From: Symsagittifera roscoffensis
Taxonomy: Eukaryota; Xenacoelomorpha; Acoela; Convolutidae
NCBI RefSeq assembly: GCF_963678635.1
Contig: NW_026971193.1
Location: 1-64,000, forward strand
Length of the DNA stretch: 64,000 nucleotides
Direction of reading: 5' to 3'
The position numbers and the translations under genes are program-made. The notes under the pieces were generated by a model that searched no databases, was not told the DNA's origin, and worked only from the letters and a program-made list of their open reading frames with translations. Below are positions 1 through 9,704 of this stretch, one piece after another (the stretch's first letter is position 1; each line of letters begins with the position of its first letter).

Positions 1-1328
1 GTTATATTGGTAGATGGATAGTAAGATTGGATGGCTACCATATGATAATCGAACACAGGATGCGTGATAAACACCAGAACGCTGACAGCCTCAGCAAGAA
101 AACTGAGTTCTATGAAAGATTGGAGCAGAAGCAAGCCAATCAGGCAGAAATAAAGGAAGGATTTTCGTTTCTGGACAAAGAAACTTATGAAGCGCTTCCC
201 TTAACGAGATGGTTGGATAAGTCTGGACATCCAATTCCAGGGCATCCTGAGTTACCTGTAGAGAAAGCAGCCGAGATAAAGATCCTATCCAAGGTGGACC
301 CGGTCCCCTTGGATCTGTTGCTGCGCTCAAACCTGGTCCAACAAGAACTCTCTCGCATGAACATAAATAGCCTATCATTATTGGATAAAACGGTGCAGGT
401 CACACCGCAAATGATGCGGATGCTGGGTGGATTGTTAGAAAGAGAAGTGACCAGAGATGACCCCGAGTGGACAGCAGCAGTGGCTCCACTAACAATCAGG
501 GAGAAGATGAAGATCATGCCGTCCAGACGACAACACGAAGAGAACGAGAGGGATTGTAGGACAATAGTTCAGCAACTAGTATCCTCAATACCCCACGAGA
601 TTTTAACCAGTACTTCTTACGGACGGAAAGAACAGGGGAGCAGTACGCGAAGGAAAACCGTTACTTTTGTGGACCTGGATAAAGAAGGCGAGAAGGTAGA
701 ACAAAACCTGCTGCAAGATTGTTTGTCCGGGGAGACGAACAATGAGAAGAGCCAGCGAGTACAAGATCAACACCCGGGACAAGAAAGTTTGTCCGGGGAG
801 TCTGAGATAGATGAAAAAGTTCCTGATGAGAAACAGGACCTGGGGAGCAAGGTTTTGTCTGGGGTGTTCAGATGGATGCGAAGAAGGCACAGACATGATC
901 GAGAGGAGCGTGCAGACTCCATCACAACCTCTTCAACAGATGACAATTCCCGAAACTCAGGAATTGACACCTATTCAGACAGGAACTCGAGCTCGGGATC
1001 AGAACTGTCTGAACTAGCGATCCACACACTACTAGTGGAAACTCGGGCAAGGGATCTGGACAGAGAGGTGTACCAGGATCCTGACAGTGATCGCTACCTT
1101 ATACCAAGCGAAAGAGTCTTTGACAACGCAGCGGATGATTTGGAGACAATAGCTGTATCGAAACGTTCGATAAGTCTGATGCCACAAAGAGAGGTAGTCA
1201 GGACTGATCTCCAGCCGTTCAAGCAAGAAACACAGCCGCTGGCGAAGATTTGGTGCGTGAAGATGGAAGAAGACCCACACCAGCTCAATTTAAAGAGGAT
1301 TAATGAATTAAAATCTATTCATAAATAG
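1..1328 (+). pseudogene. Pol fragment: end of RNase H-like domain plus acidic linker
   Basis: The open frame (about 440 codons) starts inside the RNase H-like domain, with the typical tail EHRMRDKHQNADSLSKK. It continues as a hydrophilic linker that in element B (61618-62905) leads directly into the integrase. The linker is acidic and Ser-rich and has three spaced LSG(E) motifs (CLSGE, SLSGE, VLSG) at about residues 230-285. At about 1289 the sequence leaves the linker and jumps back to the segment that normally precedes RT, ending at a TAG (1326-1328). In element B the same codon reads Leu (TTG). No RT lies upstream within the window because of the window edge. Confidence 0.85.
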
Positions 1329-1334
1329 TTTTCA

Positions 1335-1718
1335 ATGAAATCCGAAACAGACGACGGCTTATTGAGCTGCTCAACTCACCCGGAACGCCCCTCGTCATAT
1401 GAACTAAAATCTGACAAACCGGTTTTGCCAGAGATAGAACATTTAAAAGGGAAAATAGGTGAGAGAGATTTCGAAAAATTGCGGGACCTCTTAAATCGGA
1501 ACGCAGATGTATTTTCAAAACATAAGGCGGATATCGGTTGCTGTAATTTCGTCGAACACGAAATTGAACTTGAAGAGGGCGCCGTTCCCCATAGGGAAGG
1601 CGCAAGACGAATGACGCCACACAAGTCGGAAGCGTGCCGAGCGGAAATAGAAATGTTGCTTGAATACGACATGATAGAACCCTCGAAATTGCCATGTCGA
1701 AATCGAATAGTCAGATGA
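1335..1718 (+). pseudogene. Pre-RT spacer, array copy 1
   Basis: This 127-codon piece is homologous to element B 60198-60555. There it links the protease to RT and contains the EIELEEGAVPHREGARRMTP segment that Ty3-like polymerases carry just before RT. The natural upstream join is broken by the TAG at 1326-1328. Instead of entering RT (SPWACGVV in element B), it runs into the pre-integrase segment out of frame and stops. Equivalent copies lie at 2862-3245, 4389-4772 and 5916-6272. Confidence 0.8.
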
Positions 1719-2548
1719 GGGTCATGAAGACGTACTTGAACGCGAGATACAGACTCTTGGAGCTCCTAAGGGCGCAGAGAAATGATCGCATGACAAGCAA
1801 CCTGAAAAGGTGGATCGAGAATGGTTCTCCGTATAAAGGGGACCTCGAGGAAGATAGTTATCGTATCCTGAGACAGTACTTCATGCAGAAGGAAGGGAGG
1901 TTATATTTGAACAAGGACGGGATTGTGGCTTGCAAAAGAAGAGAAGAAGACAGAGTCCTACACAAGTATAAAACAACAGACAGTGAACAGATAGGGCAGA
2001 TCTATTTGGGTGAGGAGGAACTCAAAGTCCGCAGGATAGGTCATGACGCCATGATGGAACAAGATGCAGTACACATTGGGTATGAAGCAGATGTGACCGC
2101 ACATCTGCTCGACACCAACGGAAAGAAAATCGGAGTCACGGGGCTGCTGGACACAGCAGCGGTAGTGAGTGTGATGCCAATAAAAACTTGAGAAAGAATG
2201 GGCTTCACGAGGGAAGATCTGATTCCAACGAATCTCCGACTGGCTGCCGCCAATCGAGGAGCAATCTACGTAGCCGGAAGAACACCAATAACGGTTCTCC
2301 TCATGGGAGGACGGGTTCTTTGGATGAGCTTCCTAGTGGTAGAAAATTTGGACGACGCCGACCAATTCATCTTGGGCAGAGATTTTGTCAGGAGTTTTGA
2401 CGTGATGATTGACTTGAACAACGGTCTGATACGGATTAGAAACCCGGACCGGAAGTATGTTAAGAAACCGATTAAGAGGATAATAACAGACGAAAACAAG
2501 GTACCAATTTTTTTAGATAGAAAAGTGAAACTACAGCCAGGACTTTAA
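1694..2548 (+). pseudogene. Array unit 1: integrase N-terminal segment fused to dead protease
   Basis: An open frame of 165 codons begins with the segment that in element B precedes the integrase zinc finger. It then switches to the retropepsin region. The catalytic triad Asp-Thr-Gly is Asp-Thr-Ala here (DTAAVVSV), and a TGA follows the KT residues at 2189-2191 where element B has Trp. The rest of the protease (ILGRDF strand and C-terminal part) stays open in 2198-2548 before a TAA. It is an inactive copy. Other array units keep DTG. Confidence 0.85.
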
Positions 2549-3220
2549 ATTAAATTCGTTGAGCGATAGTAAACAGGTTTGTTTAGTACCGAATCCAAAT
2601 AGTCAGAGTTCGGTGATTTTAGGCCGGAGCTTCTCGGTAACGCGAAACGGACTGTGTGTCAGTGTGTTATTGAACACGCTGGACACCACGGTTTCAATCC
2701 AGCGTGGAAAGAAGCTTGGTTACGCTTTGCCGATGAGGACAGACTATGAGGAGACACAAAACTTGAAGAAACATAGTGTGAAAGACTGTCCTTATCATGC
2801 CAATAAAGATAAAATTTTAAAGAGGATTAATGAATTAAAATCTATTCATAAATAGTTTTCAATGAAATCCGAAACAGAAGACGGCTTATTGAGCTGCTCG
2901 ACTCTCCCGGAACGCCCCTCGTCATATGAACTAGAATCTGACAAACCGGTTTTGCCAGAGATAGAACACTTAAAAGGGAAAATAGGTGAGGGAGATTTCG
3001 AAAAATTGCGGGACCTCTTAAATCGGAACGCAGATGTATTTTCAAAACATAAGGCGGATATCGGTTGCTTTAATTTCGTCGAACACGAAATCGAACTTGA
3101 AGAGGGCGCCGTTCCCCATAGGGAAGGCGCAAGACGAATGACGCCACACAAGTCGGAAGCGTGCCGAGCGGAAATAGAAATGTTGCTTGAATACGACATG
3201 ATCGAACCCTCGAAATCGCC

Positions 3221-4042
3221 ATGTCGAAATCGAATAGTCAGATGAGGGTCATGAAGACGTACTTGAAGGCGAGATACAGACTCTTGGATCTCCTAAGGGC
3301 GCAGAGAAATGATCCCATGACAAGCAACCTGAAAAGGTGGATCGAGAATGGTTCTCCGGATAAAGGGGACCTCGAGGAAGATAGTTATCGTATCCTGAGA
3401 CAGTACTTCATGCAGAAGGAAGGGAGGTTATATTTGAACAAGGACGGGATTGTGGCTTGCAAAAGAAGAGAAGAAGACAGAGTCCTTTACAAGTATAAAA
3501 CAACAGACAGTGAACAGATAGGGCAGATCTATTTGGGTGAGGAGGAACTCAAAGTCCGCAGGATAGGCCACGACGCCATGATGGAACAAGATGCAGTACA
3601 CATTGGGTATGAAGCAGATGTGACCGCACATCTGCTCGACACCAACGGAAAGAAAATCGGAGTCACAGGGCTGCTGGACACAGGAGCGTTAGTGAGTGTG
3701 ATGCCAATAAAAACTTGGGAAAGAATGGGCTTCACGAGGGAAGATCTGATTCCAACGAATCTCCGACTGGCTGCCGCCAGTCGAGGAGCGATCTACGTAG
3801 CCGGAAGAACACCAATAACAGTTCTCCTCATGGGAGGACGGGTTCTTTGGATGAGCTTCCTAGTGGTAGAAAATTTGGACGACGCCGACCAATTCATCTT
3901 GGGCAGAGATTTCGTCAGGAGTTTTGACGTGATGATTGACTTGAACAACGGTCTGATACGGATTAGAAACCCGGACCGGAAGTATGTTAAGAAACCGATC
4001 AATAGGATAATAACAGACGAACCAAGGTACCAATTTTTTTAG
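3221..4042 (+). pseudogene. Array unit 2: integrase N-segment / retropepsin fusion, 273 codons
   Basis: This is the longest uninterrupted module of the array. Residues 1-92 correspond to the region before the integrase zinc finger, and the rest is retropepsin with an intact active-site DTG (LLDTGALVSVMP) and the downstream ILGRDF element. Retropepsins are the aspartic proteases that mature Gag-Pol. Here the protease is joined to a Pol segment it does not normally adjoin, and the frame ends at a frameshift just after the protease (ITDEPRYQFF, against ITDENKVPVF in element B). It could in principle fold as a protease, but expression is unknown. Confidence 0.8.
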
Positions 4043-4747
4043 ATAGAAAAGTGAAACTACAGCCAAGGACTTTAAATTAAATTCGTTATGCGATAGTAAA
4101 CAGGTTTGTTTAGTACCGAATCCAAATAGTCAGAGTTCGGTGATTTTAGGCCGGAGCTTCTCGGTAACGCGAAACGGACTGTGTGTCAGTGTGTTCTTGA
4201 ACACGCTGGACACCACGGTTTCAATCCAGCGTGGAAAGAAGCTTGGTTACGCTTTGCCGATGAGGACAGACTATGAAGAGACACAAAACTTGAAGAAACA
4301 TAGTGTGAAAGACTGTCCTTATCATGCCAATAAAGATAAAATTTTAAAGAGGATTAATGAATTAAAATCTATTCATAAATAGTTTTCAATGAAATCCGAA
4401 ACAGACGACGGCTTATTGAGCTGCTCGACTCTCCCGGAACGCCCCTCGTCATATGAACTAGAATCTGACAAACCGGTTTTGCCAGAGATAGAACACTTAA
4501 AAGGGAAAATAGGTGAGGGAGATTTCGAAAAATTGCGGGACCTCTTAAATCGGAACGCAGATGTATTTTCAAAACATAAGGCGGATATCGGTTGCTTTAA
4601 TTTCGTCGAACACGAAATCGAACTTGAAGAGGGCGCCGTTCCCCATAGGGAAGGCGCAAGACGAATGACGCCACACAAGTCGGAAGCGTGCCGAGCGGAA
4701 ATAGAAATGTTGCTTGAATACGACATGATAGAACCCTCGAAATCGCC

Positions 4748-5569
4748 ATGTCGAAATCGAATAGTCAGATGAGGGTCATGAAGACGTACTTGAAGGCGAG
4801 ATACAGACTCTTGGATCTCCTAAGGGCGCAGAGAAATGATCGCATGACAAGCAACCTGAAAAGGTGGATCGAGAATGGTTCTCCGGATAAAGGGGACCTC
4901 GAGGAAGATAGTTATCGTATCCTGAGACAGTACTTCATGCAGAAGGAAGGGAGGTAATATTTGAACAAGGACGGGATTGTGGCTTGCAAAAGAAGAGAAG
5001 AAGACAGAGTCCTTTACAAGTATAAAACAACAGACAGTGAACAGATAGGGCAGATCTATTTGGGTGAGGAGGAACTCAAAGTCCGCAGGATAGGCCATGA
5101 CGCCATGATGGAACAAGATGCAGTACACATTGGGTATGAAGCAGATGTGACCGCACATCTGCTCGACACCAACGGAAAGAAAATCGGAGTCACAGGGCTG
5201 CTGGACACAGGAGCGTTAGTGAGTGTGATGCCAATAAAAACTTGGGAAAGAATGGGCTTCACGAGGGAAGATCTGATTCCAACGAATCTCCGACTGGCTG
5301 CCGCCAGTCGAGGAGCGATCTACGTAGCCGGAAGAACACCAATAACAGTTCTCCTCATGGGAGGACGGGTTCTTTGGATGAGCTTCCTAGTGGTAGAAAA
5401 TTTGGACGACGCCGACCAATTCATCTTGGGCAGAGATTTCGTCAGGAGTTTTGACGTGATGATTGACTTGAACAACGGTCTGATACGGATTAGAAACCCG
5501 GACCGGAAGTATGTTAAGAAACCGATCAATAGGATAATAACAGATGAACCAAGGTACCAATTTTTTTAG
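4748..5569 (+). pseudogene. Array unit 3: integrase N-segment / retropepsin fusion with one stop
   Basis: It is nearly identical to unit 2 (3221-4042), but a TAA at 4955-4957 replaces the TTA (Leu) codon present in the neighbouring units. This splits it into a 69-codon and a 202-codon piece. The protease DTG and ILGRDF motifs are intact in the second piece. Confidence 0.8.
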
Positions 5570-6250
5570 ATAGAAAAGTGAAACTACAGCCAAGGACTTT
5601 AAATTAAATTCGTTATGCGATAGTAAACAGGTTTGTTTAGTACCGAATCCAAATAGTCAGAGTTCGGTGATTTTAGGCCGGAGCTTCTCGGTAACGCGAA
5701 ACGGACTGTGTGTCAGTGTGTTCATGAACACGCTGGACACCACGGTTTCAATCCAGCGTGGAAAGAAGCTTGGTTACGCTTTACCGATGAGGACAGACTA
5801 TGAAGAGACACAAAACTTGAAGAAACATAGTGTGAAAGACTGTCCTTATCATGCCAATAAAGATAAAATTTTAAAGAGGATTAATGAATTAAAATCTATT
5901 CATAAATAGTTTTCAATGAAATCCAAAACAGACGACGGCTTATTGAGCTGCTCGACTCTCCCGGAACGCCCCTCGTCATATAAACTAGAATCTGACAAAC
6001 CGGTTTTGCCAGAGATAGAACACTTAAAAGGGAAAATAGGTGAGGGAGATTTCGAAAAATTGCGGGACCTCTTAAATCGGAACGCAGATGTATTTTCAAA
6101 ACATAAGGCGGATATCGGTTGCTGTAATTTCGTCGAACACGAAATCGAACTTGAAGAGGGCGCCGTTCTCCCACACAAGTCGGAAGCGTTCCGAGCGGAA
6201 ATAGAAATGCTGCTTGAACACGACATGATAGAACCCTCGAAATCGCCATG

Positions 6251-7357
6251 TCGAAATCGAATAGTCAGATGAGGGTCATGAAGACGTACTTGAAGGCGAG
6301 ATACAGACTCTCGGATCTCCTAAGGGCGCAGAGAAATGATCGCATGACAAGCAACCTGAAAAGGTGGATCGAGAATGGTTCTCCGGATAAAGGGGACCTC
6401 GAGGAAGATAGTTATCGTATCCTGAGACAGTACTTCATGCAGAAGGAAGGGAGGCTATGTTTGAACAAGGACGGGTTTGTGGCTTGCAAAAGAAGAGAAG
6501 AAGACAGAGTCCTATACAAGTATAACGCGATAGTGTTGCCGCAACTCTATCAGACAGAACTATTATTCAGGTCGCATGATCAGATGGGCCATCAGGGGAT
6601 CGATAAAGTATATCAGAGAATCCTGAAGCGCTTTGAGTGGTCTGGAATGAAAAAGGCATGCGAGAAGTGGGTAACAGCATTTCTGTCATGCCAACAGGTC
6701 AAGGATCCAAGGAAATTGCGATTTCCTTTACAATCGTTCGAATCGTCTGAATTCAACGAGGTGGTGCAGATAGATCACCAAAAGATATGCATGACAGACA
6801 GTGGTTAGAATCAGGTGTTGGTCATGATAGATCATTTTACGAAGTATGCAGAGGCCGTGCCCTGCATAACTGCCTCGGCGGAAGAGACATGCGACCACTT
6901 GATCAATACGTGGATAGCGAGACATGGTTGTCCGATGACGTTTCAATCGGATAATGGAACAGCTTTCGTAGGAGAGCTTACGAAAGAGCTTATGAGACGC
7001 TCACAGGTTGCTCAGGCTCACTCCACATCACACCACCCCCAGACGAATGGCTTAGTGGAAAGACAGAATAGGACGTTAGTGTCGATGCTGAGAGTATATT
7101 GTTCCAGGTACATGACCGATTGGGACAGATACCTTCCACAGGTGATGGGAGCCTATAATAGCACGCAACACTCCACCACTGGAGATAGTCCACACATGAT
7201 GCTAACTGGACACGAGAAGTCTTTACCCTTAAACTTTTTCTACCCAGAGTATGAGGGAAAGAAAACGTCCCCACAGGTCTACGTGAGGGATGTAATCAGA
7301 CGTCAACAGGAGTTGAACGATTTGTGTAGACGAAATACTGTAGATGAAAAAATTTGA
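6251..7357 (+). pseudogene. Integrase (zinc finger and catalytic core), broken
   Basis: The order is the pre-integrase segment, an HHCC zinc finger (HDQMGHQG followed by a Cys motif), then the DDE core. The first zinc-binding Cys of the CxxC pair is Phe here (TTT at 6680-6682; AFLSC against ACLSC in element B). A TAG at 6806-6808 interrupts the core just after the first catalytic Asp (QIDHQ); element B has Tyr there. The second Asp (FQSDNGTAF) and the Glu (GLVERQNRT) are present in 6815-7357. A frame change near 7340 separates the C-terminal domain. It would have inserted element cDNA into the genome but is non-functional as it stands. Confidence 0.9.
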
Positions 7358-7610
7358 CATGAAAGCAGCTGGTGCAAAAGCTTACAAGGTGGGAGATTAC
7401 GTATGGGTATTTCAGAACGTTATACCACCGAAAGGAACGAAAAAGCTCCTAAAAAAGTGGAGGGGACCCTTCATGATTACGGAAGTGCATCAGGTGGGAC
7501 GCTTTTACAGACTGAGTACTGGCCGAGCCGCTCATTACGAAAACATTAAGCCACACAATCCATCGACAGAAGACTGGTGTATACCTGCAGACATGGAAGA
7601 AGGGGATTAG
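7344..7610 (+). pseudogene. Integrase C-terminal (GPY/F-like) domain
   Basis: The 88-codon frame contains the pattern Y-K-V-G-D-Y-V-W-V and then KKWRGPFMITEV, followed by a YRL strand. This is the usual layout of the SH3-like GPY/F module at the C-terminus of Ty3/gypsy and retroviral integrases. It is out of frame with the catalytic core upstream by one step near 7340. No chromodomain signature is seen after it. Confidence 0.75.
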
Positions 7611-7613
7611 CTA

Positions 7614-7908
7614 ATGATGGATCCTGCTTGTGAGGTCAACGAGAAGGGCACGAGGGAGATGAACGATGGAAACAAAGTCGTGGAGGAAGGAACGAATACA
7701 CCGCTGGACCTGGATCCAAACGAGGTGATCGAAGCGGACGATGAAACCTTACCCTACGCAGAGGAGGATTGGCAGGATCCCGTACAGATGGAGGTTCCCA
7801 AGAATTTGGAACCGGATCTTCCGTTCACGATGCAGACTCGTCAGAGTGACGGGAAGACCCATAAAGAGATATAATCCTTACGGTGACGACTTTGTATGGA
7901 TAGGATAG
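7614..7908 (+). pseudogene. Pol C-terminal tail
   Basis: An acidic tail (86 codons) in one frame ends at a TAA. A second frame covering its end reads KRYNPYGDDFVWIG and then TAG at 7906-7908. Tails of the type R-x-P-x-x-Y-N-P-Y are common at the end of Ty3-like Pol, so a frame change between the two is likely. The TAG is in frame with the macrodomain-like ORF immediately downstream. Confidence 0.6.
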
Positions 7909-8913
7909 ATAGATCTGAAGAAGATAGTGGAAGAAGTAGTGGGTCTAGAAGAAAAAACGGTGTCACAAGACATTGACATAGTCGATGATCACGACGATGA
8001 GTGGGTCGACGACCGGTCGAAACCAGAGGTAGAATCCGACGACGAGAAACAGCAGTCATATGAACAAGACTTGACGAACCTGCGTGTCTTAGAATGGCTG
8101 AACGAAATGACGTCGGACCCAAAGGAGACCAGTGTCAGGATTCAAGACGTAGATCGTGAAAGCATAAAATACATGAAGACCAAACGAGATGATCCTTCCT
8201 GGGCTGCCCAGGAAGGGCTATTACTCTTTCCGGCTTCCAATCTCGATTTGATACCCGGTATGCGATCAACGGGGACGTCGATGGATATTTTTGTCCGGGG
8301 AGTGGGGGTAAGACTTACCCACACTGAAAACTTGATAGTAAAAAATTTAAGATTAGCAAGAAAAACAGGAGACTTAGAAGCAGAAACAGGCGAAGAACCT
8401 AAGAAACCTGACATAGGGAGGGTAGTTGAGTCATATTTTAACTTACCAAATGAATATTCAAGTAACATAATACTAACAGACCGTGATTTTATACTCACAA
8501 ATAGAACATGTGCGATAGCAATCACGACAGACATGAGTTTTAGGACAGCGTTAGCGGCAGATTTTAAGAGAGAATATAAAAACATAGAGTTCCTATGGAA
8601 GCAAAGACCAGGGATAGGGGGCGTAGCAGCCTTACCTCCGGCGGCGTCACAGATACCGGGAAAATACCTATGCTTCTTGGTAACGAGGGCGACGGAGAAG
8701 CAGCACATGGACCCGGAAAACCTAGTCTTGTCCTTGACGAGATTGAGAGACTTCCTCGTGGAAATGGACGTGAAGGAGCTTTCGCTTCCAGTGTACGACC
8801 CGAACAGAGGACGACTGCACACTCGAGAACTGTACGCGCTGGTACAAGTGATATTCTCTGATACTAATATACAAGTATATTTACATAAGAAATATTACTT
8901 AAGTATAGGCTGA
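7909..8913 (+). CDS. ORF2: macrodomain-like protein (TARG1/Poa1 type)
   Basis: About 335 codons are open, directly after the Pol TAG and in the same frame. The first ATG comes only about 60 codons in, so readthrough or splicing is likelier than an independent start. Residues about 185-320 follow the layout of small macrodomains of the TARG1/C6orf130/Poa1 group: an AIAITTDMSF strand, ALAADFKREY helix, GKYLCFLVTR strand, DPENLVLSLTRLRDFL helix, VKELSLPVYDPNRG loop, then a VQVIFSDTNIQVYL end. That family binds ADP-ribose and can remove ADP-ribosyl groups. The loop equivalent to the GCGLD catalytic loop reads DPNRGRL, so catalysis is doubtful and binding alone is possible. The fold call is by eye. 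Confidence 0.6.
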   Translation: MDLKKIVEEVVGLEEKTVSQDIDIVDDHDDEWVDDRSKPEVESDDEKQQSYEQDLTNLRVLEWLNEMTSDPKETSVRIQDVDRESIKYMKTKRDDPSWAAQEGLLLFPASNLDLIPGMRSTGTSMDIFVRGVGVRLTHTENLIVKNLRLARKTGDLEAETGEEPKKPDIGRVVESYFNLPNEYSSNIILTDRDFILTNRTCAIAITTDMSFRTALAADFKREYKNIEFLWKQRPGIGGVAALPPAASQIPGKYLCFLVTRATEKQHMDPENLVLSLTRLRDFLVEMDVKELSLPVYDPNRGRLHTRELYALVQVIFSDTNIQVYLHKKYYLSIG

Positions 8914-9194
8914 GTGACGGGCGTGAGGGTATTAGGCTAAAGACTAAGTTAAATGATATGTGTGATATGTATGTTATGTGAAGTGTTATGTTAGTAAGAT
9001 CTTGGGTAAGAAGGGGTTAGTGACCATGAACAACTGAATGACGATCTTAGGAATAGATCCAAAGTTTGGACTGTCCAATCTTAGATCGAATTCCAAAATT
9101 TTAGAGACCGATTGATTTTAATAAGTTTTAGGATTTAAGTTTTAAAAATCTTTTTACCTGACTGTTTTTAAGTAAATTTTAACGAGAAGTTAAG
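8914..9194 (+). other. Spacer between ORF2 and ORF3 with candidate 3' splice site
   Basis: This is AT-rich non-coding sequence retained in both tandem units (second copy 11785-12056). It contains CTGACTGTTTTTAAG, a branch-point-like and pyrimidine-rich tract ending in AG at 9171-9172 (12033-12034 in the copy), and a further AG just before ORF3 opens. ORF3 has no nearby in-frame ATG, which fits expression from a spliced RNA. The assignment is an inference. Confidence 0.35.
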
Positions 9195-9704
9195 GTGATC
9201 CTGACTAGTGTGAAACCGGAGTTGAAAGTAGGAGGAAGGTTTCAGACGAGAACCTTCCTAGCACCCTTCGGCTGTGAGGAAATCAAAGTGGTCCATGGAG
9301 AAGAGGAAGATGGATCGGCCGGCACACTGATCATACCGAAATTTCCGGAAGGGGCGGACAAGGAAAGGCAAGGTCGCTCAAGCTCGAAGAAGGATATGTC
9401 GGAAGGAGATGACGGACAGGGAGGAAGCCGTCAAGCGGAAGAACCCATGCATCAAGATGCAAGTCAAGCTGGTGGGGAAGACGACAGGGCATCGACAAGA
9501 GGAGTATCCAGCTTGGATTTCAATATCTTCAGTGATCTTGAGAAAAACGCGGTTACGTTGGCGGCGACTGAGCCAGCGGATGAAGGCATTTCGACACTGG
9601 AACCTCCGTCAGCCTTTACAGAAATGAAACGAAATTTACCGGAGAGCAGCTCTCCTGGCAATTCGAGAAATAACTGGAGCAACCTTAGAAATGGAAATAC
9701 TTAG
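9195..9704 (+). pseudogene. ORF3, truncated copy (unit 1)
   Basis: Residues 1-162 match the first part of the longer ORF3 at 12057. The frame then crosses a 680-bp deletion and ends after a few codons of ORF4 sequence read out of frame (WSNLRNGNT). It is low-complexity, rich in Glu, Asp, Ser, Gly and Gln, and probably disordered. The function is not recognised. Confidence 0.65.

Larger units (their letters stand above)
1290..6250 (+). repeat. 1527-bp tandem array of chimeric Pol modules (A')
   Basis: A repeated unit combines three segments: protease region, spacer before RT, and the start of the integrase region. RT, RNase H and the linker are missing. The period is exactly 1527 bp, seen for example between the spacer starts 1335, 2862 and 4389, and again to 5916. 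Two junction types recur. One joins the end of the spacer (residues EPSKSP) to the segment before the integrase zinc finger, near 1696, 3223, 4750 and 6250. The other joins that segment back to the protease region, near 1967, 3494 and 5021. Units differ by a few substitutions; the last spacer has a 27-bp deletion near 6168. Identical junctions suggest one recombinant was made once and then amplified. Confidence 0.9.

Noticed and set aside
8142-8822. 226-codon minus-strand frame opposite ORF2
   Set aside because: It is the antisense shadow of the macrodomain-like frame, which has the recognisable domain pattern.
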